DNA of 64,000 bases from Sordariomycetes sp. S80-01Y (Eukaryota > Ascomycota > Sordariomycetes), in assembly GCA_037042185.1 (NCBI GenBank), contig JAXQJY010000023.1, positions 124,001 to 188,000 on the forward strand, in the 5' to 3' direction. The notes under the pieces were generated by a model. The model made no database searches, was not told where the DNA came from, and saw only the letters and a list, made by a program, of their open reading frames with translations. Both the position numbers and the translations under genes were made by a program. Positions 40,946 to 50,568 of the stretch are shown here, one piece after another (within the stretch, counting starts at the first letter, position 1; the number at the start of each line of letters is the position of its first letter).

Positions 40946-42712
40946 ATGGCCTCCAACCAGCCCCAGCCCGTTATGGCCGAGGACAACTACGCGTCAGACG
41001 CCGCGCAAAAGGAGGCCCAGACCACCGCGGCCGCCCATCCTGACGCCGACTACACCGACAGCGACCATGAGTCCATCGACAAGGACGCCCAGGCCGGTGT
41101 CCAGGACATCGAGGCCACCACGTCCGTATGGACAAAGAAGGCCCTCATCTTCGCCTACGTCTGGATCTGGGTGATTTACTTCGTCAACACCATGCAGCAG
41201 GGCACTTCCAACTCCCTGCTCCCCTGGGTGACTTCTGCCTTCCAGCAGCACTCCCTCACGCCGACTGTTTCCATCATGAGCTCCATCATTGGCGGTGTCA
41301 GCAAGCTGGCTATCGCGAAGATGCTGGACGTCCTGGGACGTCCTACGGGCTACATGGTTACCTTGGTCATCTCGACTCTCGGTCTCATCATGATGGCTGC
41401 CTGCAACGGCGTGCAGATGTACGCGGCTGCCCAGGTCTTCTACTGGGTCGGTTACAACGGCTTCAACTTCTGCCTCAGCATCTTCATTGCCGACACGTCG
41501 CACCTGCGCAACAGAGGTCTCATGTTCGCCTACATCGCTTCGCCCTACATCATCACGACCTGGCTCGGCGGTCCCATCAGCGAAGCCTTCCTCAACGGTC
41601 CCGGCTGGCGATGGGGCTTCGGAACCTTTGCCATCATCGTCCCCATCTTCCAGCTGCCGCTCTGGTTCCTGTTGGTGCACTACCACCGCGTGGCCAAGAG
41701 CCGTGGCCTCATCAAGAAGCGCGAGAGCGGACGCAACATGTTGGAGTCGGTCCGCCACTACATCCGCGAGTTCGACCTTGTCGGCCTCCTCCTGATCATC
41801 GGTGGCCTCTCCCTCTTCCTCCTGGCGTTCAACTTGGAGCCCAACCAGCCCAAGAGCTGGGAGTCGCCCCTGGTGCTCTGCTTCCTCATCTTCGGCATTG
41901 CGCTGGTCGCTGCTTTCGCCGTCTGGGAGAAGTTCTTCGCCAAGGTCACCTTCATCCCCTACGAGCTCCTCCTCGACCGCACCGTCGTCGGAGCCTGTAT
42001 CCTGGCCGCCACGCTCTTCGTCAGCTTCTACATCTGGAACTCGTACTTCAGCTCGTTCCTCCAGGCCGTTGTCGGTCTTACCATCACCGAGGCATCCTAC
42101 GTTGCTCAGATTTACAGCGTTGGATCCTGCTTCTGGTCCCTTGTCGTCGGTGTCGGCATCCGCTACACCGGACGCTTCAAATGGATTGCCCTCTACTTTG
42201 GTGTCCCCGTCACCATGCTCGGCGCTGGTCTCATGATTGTCTTCCGTCAGCCCGGCGTCAACGTGGGCTACATTGTCATGTGCCAGATCTTCATCGCCTT
42301 CGCGGGTGGTGCGTTGGTCATTACCCAGCAAGTCGCTGTCATGGCTGCCACCGTTCACCAGCACGTCGCCGTTGTCATCGCCATCGAGGGCATGTTCTCT
42401 TCTATTGGCGGCGCCATCGGCTCAACCGTCTCGTCTGCGATCTGGCAGAACGTCTTCCCCCGCGCCCTGGCCCGTCACTTGCCGGAGTCTGAGCAAGGGA
42501 ACCTGACGGCCATCTACGGCGATCTTGCCGTTCAGGTTGGATACCCCTGGGGAAGCCCTGGCAGGATTGCGATCCAGGATGCGTACGGTGAGGCTGTCCG
42601 CTACATGCTTATTGCGGCTACAACAATCCTCGTGCTGGCGCTCGCCGGTGTAGCCATGTGGAGGGACATCAAGATCAAGGACATGAAGCAGGTCAAGGGT
42701 GTTGTTGTTTAA
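40946..42712 (+). CDS. MirB/SIT-type siderophore transporter (MFS)
   Basis: A single exon of 588 residues. After an acidic cytosolic N-terminus of about 65 residues come about 14 hydrophobic segments, the count usual for the siderophore-iron transporter branch of the major facilitator superfamily. Recognisable stretches include YVWIWVIYFVNTMQQGTSNS, AKMLDVLGRPTGYM, GYNGFNFCLSIFIADTSHLR, the late QQVAVMAATVHQHVAVVIA and the family loop VQVGYPWGSPGR. The relatives import ferric triacetylfusarinine C or related hydroxamates across the plasma membrane. Position beside sidF, with SreA-type sites in the shared promoter, supports uptake of the cluster's own product. Third positions are strongly biased to C/G, which leaves long open frames on other frames and the opposite strand. 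Confidence 0.9.
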   Translation: MASNQPQPVMAEDNYASDAAQKEAQTTAAAHPDADYTDSDHESIDKDAQAGVQDIEATTSVWTKKALIFAYVWIWVIYFVNTMQQGTSNSLLPWVTSAFQQHSLTPTVSIMSSIIGGVSKLAIAKMLDVLGRPTGYMVTLVISTLGLIMMAACNGVQMYAAAQVFYWVGYNGFNFCLSIFIADTSHLRNRGLMFAYIASPYIITTWLGGPISEAFLNGPGWRWGFGTFAIIVPIFQLPLWFLLVHYHRVAKSRGLIKKRESGRNMLESVRHYIREFDLVGLLLIIGGLSLFLLAFNLEPNQPKSWESPLVLCFLIFGIALVAAFAVWEKFFAKVTFIPYELLLDRTVVGACILAATLFVSFYIWNSYFSSFLQAVVGLTITEASYVAQIYSVGSCFWSLVVGVGIRYTGRFKWIALYFGVPVTMLGAGLMIVFRQPGVNVGYIVMCQIFIAFAGGALVITQQVAVMAATVHQHVAVVIAIEGMFSSIGGAIGSTVSSAIWQNVFPRALARHLPESEQGNLTAIYGDLAVQVGYPWGSPGRIAIQDAYGEAVRYMLIAATTILVLALAGVAMWRDIKIKDMKQVKGVVV

Positions 42713-43015
42713 GACATTTCCAGACTTGATCAATGTTCTTGGCGGAAAAAGAGACGCAAATTATGCAGAGTGAAGAAATACGAAATCTATAGAAATGATT
42801 AATGTTAATACGATCTTTGTCATTCTGTTGTAGTTGTCGGGTAAGGAATTTTTGATGACTTTGGAAGGGTATATGTCATTGAAATGTCGCATATGAAATT
42901 GAATCTATCGACTTGAGTCTGAAACAAATGTGTATGTAATGTAATGTCTGGGATCCCTTGATGCCATATCCTAAACGCCGGTAAACCTCCGCACCAACTT
43001 GCATTGTACGTGTCG
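42713..43015. other. Convergent spacer, transporter / oxidoreductase
   Basis: About 300 bp of A/T-rich sequence between two convergent stop codons, holding the two 3' UTRs. A TTATCAG word at 43075, just beyond it, lies in the oxidoreductase's last intron and matches only 7 of 9 SreA-motif positions, so it is not counted. Confidence 0.4.
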
Positions 43016-44673
43016 CTATGCCTTGATCTCCTCCTTCCGGCCGGCGAGCTGCATGTAATTCCAGCAAACTGCGTCTTATCAGCATGAAACTCTTCAGTTA
43101 TCTCATATCGGGCTCACTCACTGTCAAAGCCGAGGTCATCTCTGAAGTAAGCGTGCATGATGTCCTCCCCGCTCAGCGTGCCAACCTCGGGTCCGTAGGC
43201 CACGGCCTTCTTGCCCACAGCCAGCCCAATCATGGGCGGTACGGGGTCCAGGATCTGGAACTTCGGTTCGTGCTCCTTGACGAGTCTGCCCATGATGGTT
43301 TGGTGGATGTTCTGGGCGATGTAGTGCCCGTGGTGCATGGCGCCGCCGCAGCGCTTGATGCCGGACCAGAGGGTTGCGTCGCCACCGCTGAAGTGGACGT
43401 TTGCGTTGGCGATGTTCTCGGGGAACATGAGGCTAAATTATTAGTATGATTGCATTGAAGGAGGTGTCGACTGAAAAGTAGACTTACTTGTTGCGGATCT
43501 TGACCAAACCGTCATCTGTGAGTGCCTCTTTGGGTAGGTATGTAGTTGTAGGCTCGTGCTTAGACATGGCCATGACGACGGCACTCGCTGAGATCTTCTT
43601 GCCGTTTGTGAACTCAACGTCGTACTTTGGTGCGCCGTCGCCGGTCTCAACGCTCTTGCTCTCCTTTAGCCGGTGAGACATCAGAACCTCAACACCAGCC
43701 TCCTTCAGCAGCTCAAGCGCCCGGTCCTTGGTCTCATCAGGGAGACCCTCGCTGCTGAGAAGCTTCTCGCGCGAGTGGACCAAGGTGACCTTGATATCTG
43801 GCTTCACCAACTTCAGCTCCGCGGCCATCTCAATACCCACCGCACCGCCGCCCACCACGACAACTCCATCCCGCGCGTTCTTCACGGCATGGATGTGCTC
43901 CCCCGCCTCAATCAGGTACTGCTTCCTGGTCAGGCTCTGCGGGACAACAGGCCAGACCCGTCGCAGACCGGAGGCGGCGACGAAGAAGTCGTACTCGTGA
44001 GTGCTGGCGTGCTTGGTCGTGCCGTCGATGACGGTCGCCGTCTTATTCTCAGGGGAAACGTGGGTCACGGAGCCCTGAATGATTTTGACGGACGGATGTT
44101 GAATGGCAGGAATGTCTGTGAACTTAACCCAAGCCTTCTTTGAGTATTCCTCGTCGGCCAGCGCCAGGGGTGAGCCGATGAGGTGGACTGCGCTCACTGG
44201 TCAGTACGAAGCCTAGTCGGGAGCAAACATGAGAAGAAAGTCATACAGAAGCCGTCGCGCTCGTCGACGATGGTAATCTCGAGATCGAACTCGGGCAGGT
44301 CAGGGTGGTGCACATAAGGCTCCCTGGCCATCCTGGGGGAGAAGCCCTCCTTCAGATCCAGCAGGTTGAGCGTTGTGCAGAGCCCCGCGTAGGACCCGCC
44401 AGCGATGAAAACACGCACGCGCGCAGGCGATTCAGGCACAGACCCCATTTTGTCTACAGAAGATGAGAGGAAACGACTCTGAAAGAAAGAAGACGCGGTG
44501 GGAGCAATGAGGGTCCGAGGTTTGAGGATGAGGGAGGAGGGTCGGGTTTGGTGGTGGTGGTAGTGGCGGGGCAGGAGGGTTGGGAAGCGGCGCTGTGTCA
44601 GGGGTTTGGGGAGGATTCGCGGACCGAGGAGTACAAGTCGGATGTTGGGAAGAGAAAGTCGCAAAGGTGGCAT
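43016..44673 (-). CDS. AMID/FSP1-like FAD oxidoreductase
   Basis: Minus-strand exons 44673-44247, 44187-43488, 43432-43122 and 43068-43016 (introns 59, 55 and 53 nt) give 496 residues. Two dinucleotide-binding motifs are seen: GGSYAG (about residue 92, FAD) and GGGAVGIEMAAEL (about 252, NAD(P)H), with DERDGFFHLIGSPLAL and the C-terminal DICWNYMQLAGR typical of AIF-like/AMID proteins. These reduce quinones or other acceptors with NAD(P)H. The first intron's acceptor was placed to restore GFFHLIG. Starting at 44673 adds 75 arginine-rich residues without acidic ones before the late VDK, ending near SRFLSSS, like a mitochondrial presequence; the ATG at 44448 (MGSVPESP) would give 421 residues without it. 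It shares a promoter with the ABC gene, including four SreA-type sites, so an iron-linked role is inferred. Confidence 0.84.
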
Positions 44674-44907
44674 CAGATTTTGCTGGAGCGCAGCAGGTTG
44701 CTAAGAGACAAGACCTAGGAAATAGGCAGGCAAGATGCCCTTCATCTACTCAACAGACGCATCCTTCAAGGAGCCTGGCCAACAGCTCGGACAAGAAGCT
44801 ACACAAGTTCCCATGATCCCCAGAACCACCGTCCTGGCTCAGCACTTGCTTCAGCCGACCCACGAAGGTTAAAACACAGCCACAGCCCCCAACGTGCGGG
44901 ATCAAAG

Positions 44908-44916
44908 TTATCTGAT
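44908..44916 (-). promoter_or_regulatory. SreA-type GATA site
   Basis: A perfect ATCAGATAA on the minus strand (TTATCTGAT as read), 235 bp upstream of the longer oxidoreductase start. Confidence 0.75.
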
Positions 44917-44952
44917 CCGAGCAGGGTGGTGCGCATGCCGCACATGGCGTGA

Positions 44953-44961
44953 TTATCAGAT
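44953..44961 (-). promoter_or_regulatory. SreA-type GATA site
   Basis: A perfect ATCTGATAA on the minus strand, 45 bp from the previous site (start to start) and in the same orientation. Confidence 0.75.
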
Positions 44962-45179
44962 CGTCTCAGATGGGAGGCAGTCCAGCCGGCCCTCCGAGTT
45001 CGTCCCAGCTCCTACCTCGGGCCCGACCAGCTGTCGAGAACTGACCTGCGAGAACTGACCTGAGACGGTTGGGGACAAAAGACGGTGAGCTATTAGCCAA
45101 GAGCCAAGTGAGCCATTTACAGAACTGGACTGGACTGCGACGAATTGAAGGCTCGGCTCGGGTGGAATCGGCGTTCCGG

Positions 45180-45188
45180 ATCTGATAA
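45180..45188 (+). promoter_or_regulatory. SreA-type GATA site
   Basis: A perfect ATCTGATAA, 435 bp upstream of the ABC transporter start. Confidence 0.75.
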
Positions 45189-45213
45189 AACTGCTGGTCC
45201 CCGCCGCGTGAAA

Positions 45214-45222
45214 TTATCTGAT
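45214..45222 (-). promoter_or_regulatory. SreA-type GATA site
   Basis: A perfect ATCAGATAA on the minus strand, facing the previous site 34 bp away. Confidence 0.75.
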
Positions 45223-45622
45223 CCGTCAACCCCACCGCCCGACCCCGCCAAGCGCCCCGTCTTCGGCCACCGACCTCTTTTGTCACGGTACGTTCAGATA
45301 CCTCTTGGGCCAACGGCAGGGATGAAGCGCTGGCTGCATGACGGCCCACCAAGCGCGGTACTTGCAGACACCTGATGGTACATGCTCGTGGACGTTGCTG
45401 GCGGGAGGGTCTGCAGTCTGGACGAGTCGAGCCGAATGGACCCTGTGCTTGAGGGCCTTGCCGGGATTCGCGAGCCATGGCCCGATCACGCTGGTTGACG
45501 TCGTGTTTTAATTTTCTGTGCAACCCGTATAGCTCGTGGCAGACGTCCTCGAGCGGCTTGAACAATCCAAGATCATGAGGTGAAGACTCCAGCAGACTTC
45601 ATTCCTCTCCAACATCATCGCC

Positions 45623-48600
45623 ATGGGCTCCTCCAACGAGGTCGCCGAGAGCTCCTCCCAAAGGAGCAACCAAGCCGACTCCAAAGCTGTCGCTGCTCCC
45701 AGTCCAAAGCCCAAGGTGAGCAACTCCCACGCTTGCTATTGACCTCAAAGCTAGGGCTGACACGTCCAAGCGTATTCAAACTCTCACATCCTTCTTCCGC
45801 CTCCTCGTCTACGCAAACCCGACATGGCTCGACTACACCCTTCTCGTCGTTGGCGTCATCTCAGCCGCCGCCTCGGGCGTCCCGTATCCTGTGATGGGAA
45901 TCATCTTCGGCCAGCTCATTGACGACCTCAACGAAGCGTCTTGCGAGGTCCAAGCGACCGCGAGCAACGCCAGTGGCGTGCAAGACGCCGTCAATGAGAA
46001 GGTCCTGATTCTGGTGTACATCGGCATAGCTGGCTTCGTCTGCATCTACGTATACGTCGTCTCGTGGAGCATCTTCAGCCGACGCGTTGAGACCCGGCTG
46101 CGAGATCGCTACTTCAGCACCCTCCTCCGACAGGACGCAGCCTTCTTCGATACCCGTCAAGCGGGAGAGCTCGCCTCGCGGCTCAATGGCGATATCCAGG
46201 CCGTTCAGAGCGGCACGTCAGAAAAGGTCGGCCTGGTCATTGGCTGCATATCCTTCTTCCTGACCGCCTACATCGTCTCCTTCACCCGCTCGTGGAAGCT
46301 CGCCTGCATGCTCATTTCGCTGATCCCGGCGTTCCTGCTCATGGCCGCCGTCGGGTCGCATTTCACCCAGAAGTTTACCGGCGCCATGACTGATGCCATC
46401 GGGTCGGCAAGCTCCATCGCCCAGGAGACCTTGTCCCACATCGCCGTGGTCCAGGCGTTCGGTGCAGGCAAACGGCTCGAAGGGAAGTTTGCGGGAAAGA
46501 TGATTGAGGCCCAGTCTTGGGGAATCAAGAAGGCTTTGGCGGCCGCGGCCCAGGCTGGAGCGCTTTACTTCATTGCCTTCTCTGCGAATGCCTTGTCGTA
46601 TTGGCAAGGGAGTAGGGAAATTGCGAGTTCGGTTGACAAAGGGGGGGATGCCACGTCGGTGGGACAGATCTACACCGTCATCTTCCTCCTCGTCGATGCC
46701 TGCATTATTCTCGGATCCATTGCGCCTATTTTGCCCATTCTTGGAGGAGCTGCTGCATCTTTCGAGAAGCTCAAAGCGGACATTGAGACTCCCTCCGTTA
46801 TCGACTCATCGTCCGACGAGGGAGAGAAGCTGACAGCGCCAATCCAAGGAAAAATGTCCTTCAAGGATGTTTCCTTTGCCTACATTTCTCGTCCTGATCA
46901 GCCAGTACTGAAAAATGTTTCGTTTGAGTGTCCTGCGGGCAAGCAAACCGCTCTCGTCGGGCTATCTGGCAGCGGCAAGTCAACCATTGCTGGCTTGACT
47001 GCACGGTTGTACGACCCCTCGGAGGGCACGGTGTGTCTGGATGGACGCAATGTTAAGGATCTGAATGTCAAGAGCTTGAGAAGCTTCATGAGCTTGGTTC
47101 AGCAGGAGCCTTCTTTGCTTGACCGCTCGATTCTGGAGAACATTGCGCTCGGAATGGTCAACTCCCCGCAACCGGAGCATGATCGGTATCAGTCTATTCT
47201 TCTGAACTCTTCTCTGTCTGAGATTGCCGATAAGCTCAGAAACGGCGGTGATATAGAGAGCGTTGGTTCGTCGTATGGCCAAGACGTCACAGACCTGATC
47301 GGTCTTGTCCGTCACGCTGCCTCTCTGGCTGACGCCTCCGGTTTCATCGAGCAGCTCGAGAATGGCTACGGTACTCTGGTCGGTACAGGCGGCAAGTTGG
47401 TCAGCGGTGGGCAGAGACAGCGAATTGCGCTGGCTCGCGCGTTGATTCGGGACCCTCAAATCCTTATTCTGGACGAGGCCACTGCTTCGCTTGATTCGCA
47501 GAGTGAGCATCGAATCCAGACGGCCATCGAGTCCATTGCCAAGGGTCGAACAGTCATTGCCATTGCGCACCGACTTTCCACAATCAAGAATTCTGACAAT
47601 ATCATCGTCATGAGTCAGGGGAAGATCGTCGAGCAGGGTACTCATAGCGAGCTCATGGCTCTTAATGGGTCGTACGCTGGTATGGTACGCTTGCAAAACA
47701 TTGACACTGAACGCAAAGAAGACACCCCGTCGCTGTCTAGCACGGCAAGAGGTGATGTTGATGCCCTTTTGTCCGAGAACGGGTCTCTGGATGAGAAGAG
47801 GCCCGCCACAGCAATTACCCCTGACAGGGAAGAGGCTGGAGAGGTGAACGACGAGCCCAGGTCAAAGGATCCCAGAGTTGAGCTGGACTCTAACAAATCA
47901 TCTTGGTCGGTCACTAAGAGCCTCGGGCGAATGGTTCGCCCCAACCTCCTGTATCTTGTCCTTGCTGTCATCGCCGCAACCATTGTCGGCGCCACTTTCA
48001 TCGGTTCTGGTCTAGTCTTCGGTCACACCATCAGCGCCTTCAGCCCCTGCCAACCCAGCAACGAAATCCGCTGGGCGGGTCGGTTTTTTGGAGGCATGTT
48101 CTTTATGCTTGCCGTCGTCGAGCTATGCGCCTACACCATCAGTTGGTCGGGCTTCGGGTACGTCGCTGAGAAGCTCCTGTACAAGCTCCGCGTCCTCTCC
48201 TTCAGGTCCTTGTATGAACAGGACTTGGAATGGCACCAGTCTGGTGGTCGGACTTCGACCTCGCTGTTATCGGTCATCACGGCCGATGCGGCCGCCGTCG
48301 GTGCCTTCAGCGGCTCAATCATGGGCAACATCTACTCCATCGTTGTCAACTTCCTCATCGCGCTCATCCTCTCCCACATCTTGGCATGGAAAATTGCTAT
48401 CGTATGTCTTGTGACGGTGCCACTCCTTTTAGGCTCAGGTATCATGCAGCTGCGTGCACTGGCCAAGTTTGAGCGGAAGCACGCCGGAGCATTCTCGAGC
48501 GCTGTGGGCATTACCGTCGAGGCGGTCAACTCCTTCAAGACGGTCTCTTCGCTGTCGCTCGAACAGGAGATCATGAGCTCTTATCGCCGGGCACTCAAAG

Positions 48601-49736
48601 CCCCTCGCAAAGAGATGGTCAGGGCCAGCGCGTACACCAATATCTGGCTCGCCATAGCACAAAGCTCCAGCAACTTCATTTACGCGTTTGCCTTTTGGTG
48701 GGGTTCCACTAGAATCACGAAGGGCGAGTACAGTCAGACTGAGTTCTTCATCATCCTGGTGGCCATGCTCGTGAGCGCTCAGCTGTGGGGTCAGATGTTT
48801 ACCCTCGCCCCTGAGGTAACAAGGGCTAAGGCGGCGGGCTCGAGGATCCTGAGTCTGATTGACATGAGCTCAGTCGACAACCTCTCCGTGAAGGAAGCTG
48901 AGCTACTCCCTGAAAAGCTGAATGAGAAGCCCGAAGCGGACCTGGAGGCGGCCGGCGAGTCTGTGCTGAAGGCACATGGCGGCAACAGAGGCTCGACGAT
49001 CACGTTCAGGAATGTCGGCTTCTCATACCCAGCTCGACCTCACGTGCCAATTTTACAAGAAATGTCCTTCACCATTCAAAGCGGTCAGTTCTGCGGTCTA
49101 GTTGGGCCTTCTGGTGCCGGAAAATCGACAATCATGTCCCTGGTCCAACGGATGTACACGCCCTCAAGTGGCACCGTCGAGATTGATGGAGCAGATATAT
49201 GTGCGAGAGAGGGCACTGACTTCAGGGATGACATCGCCGTCGTACCGCAAGACTGTGCGCTATTCGAGGGTACCATTGCTTTCAACGTTGGTCTCGGGGC
49301 AAGGCACAACCGCGAAGCCAGCGACGCCGAAATCCAAGAGGCCTGCAAGTTAGCCAACATCCACGAGACCATCATGTCCCTCCCGGATCAATACCAAACA
49401 GAATGCGGGCCCAACGGCTCCCGTCTCTCTGGCGGTCAACGACAAAGACTCGCCATCGCAAGAGCTCTGGTCCGTAAGCCCAGGCTGCTGTTGCTCGATG
49501 AGAGTACGAGTGCGCTCGACGCGGAGAGCGAGAGGCTATTGCAAGAGGGGCTGGAAACCGCTGCGAGGGGAATCACGGTGATTGCCATTACACACAGGCT
49601 ACATACCGTCAGAAAGGCGGATGTTATTTTTGTTGTCGAAGGAGGGCGGGTCGTCGAGAAGGGGCGGCATGAGGAGCTAGTTGAGACGAGTGAGACGTAC
49701 CGTGTCAATGCGCTGTCGCAGATGCTGGGGAGCTGA
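45623..49736 (+). CDS. Full-size ABC-B transporter of the siderophore cluster
   Basis: Exons 45623-45715 and 45771-49736 (55 nt intron) give 1352 residues with the order TMD1-NBD1-TMD2-NBD2. NBD1: Walker A GLSGSGKST (about 428), signature LVSGGQRQR (about 574), Walker B LILDEAT. NBD2: Walker A GPSGAGKST (about 1144), signature LSGGQRQR (about 1251), Walker B LLLDEST. Both sites look intact. This is the multidrug/a-factor (ABCB) class. In Aspergillus fumigatus an ABC transporter of this type (SitT) sits in the TAFC cluster beside sidD and sidF, and similar genes accompany NPS6 elsewhere. Export of siderophore or its breakdown products is a reasonable but unproven role. The divergent promoter with SreA-type sites supports iron control. 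Confidence 0.9.
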
Positions 49737-50568
49737 AAGTTGAAATGCGGGCGACAAGTTTGATGATAATGCCATATAGATCATCTACACACATTAATCC
49801 AACTCTCTTCCTTCTGACTCTATGCTCACAATTCACCACGACAGCTAATTGAACTGGGAACTGAATAGCGATCACATCTGTGCGAAAGCAGAGTCGGGCG
49901 AGACTCCAGTGCTACAGACGCATAGTCATTAGATTATCGTCCGAGCTGTTGATAAAGCACAGAACTATGTTCACATGCTGACACGGTTCTTGAACGCGTT
50001 TTAGTTTGTCTCGAAAGGCTCGTGAGGTCGACATGTGACAAAAAGGCTAAGACATGCAGCCAGGAACAGATGTGGGATGTCACGGGGACAGAGGCGTGGG
50101 TCCATTCCGCCAGCTAATTCGTCATCCCCCAAACCCAATATGCGCAGTGACAATAAGCTCAGAGTGTATCTGTAAAAGATCACACCCACACAACCCCAGA
50201 CGGAACGGCAACCTCCAAAGACCCAGATCCCGTCCCATCCCATGCAAGTCTGCGAGTTCATACTCTAGAACAGCTGCACCAAGGACTTCACCATTACCTC
50301 TCCGGCTGGTCTCGGGAATCCCTCCTCTGTTCCCGACTCAAGCTCAGCACTTTCTGCCGGGACCGGACACCGCAGCAACTCGAGCAGCCATCGCGAACGA
50401 GGAGGGAGTAGCACACGCGATAAGCCGCTACAGTCGCTCGGCGTTGACGAAGCCTACGAATTGGGCGACTACCGTCCAATACAGGAGCGCAAGGCCGCAA
50501 ACGACCTCGACGATCGGAGACGGGAGAAGAGGGAACAGAAGCGCGCGTGGCTGGAGGAGCAAGACGAG
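49737..50568. other. Spacer, ABC transporter to SPX transporter
   Basis: Holds the 3' UTR of the ABC gene and the promoter of the phosphate transporter. From 50269 to 50568 a reading frame of 100 codons is open and in phase with the transporter but contains no ATG; see the findings. An unrelated frame starting at 50054 ends in a TGA that overlaps the transporter's ATG. Confidence 0.45.

Larger units (their letters stand above)
44674..45622. promoter_or_regulatory. Divergent promoter, oxidoreductase / ABC transporter
   Basis: A 949 bp region between divergent starts with four perfect SreA-type sites in two pairs (44908 and 44953; 45180 and 45214). This is the densest set in the window. Confidence 0.75.

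Noticed and set aside
40994-42364. 456-codon open frame opposite the siderophore transporter
   Set aside because: Its composition (D, E, G, V and H-rich, no hydrophobic segments or motifs) mirrors the reverse complement of a C-biased membrane protein gene. The sense frame has clear homology features, so this is a shadow.
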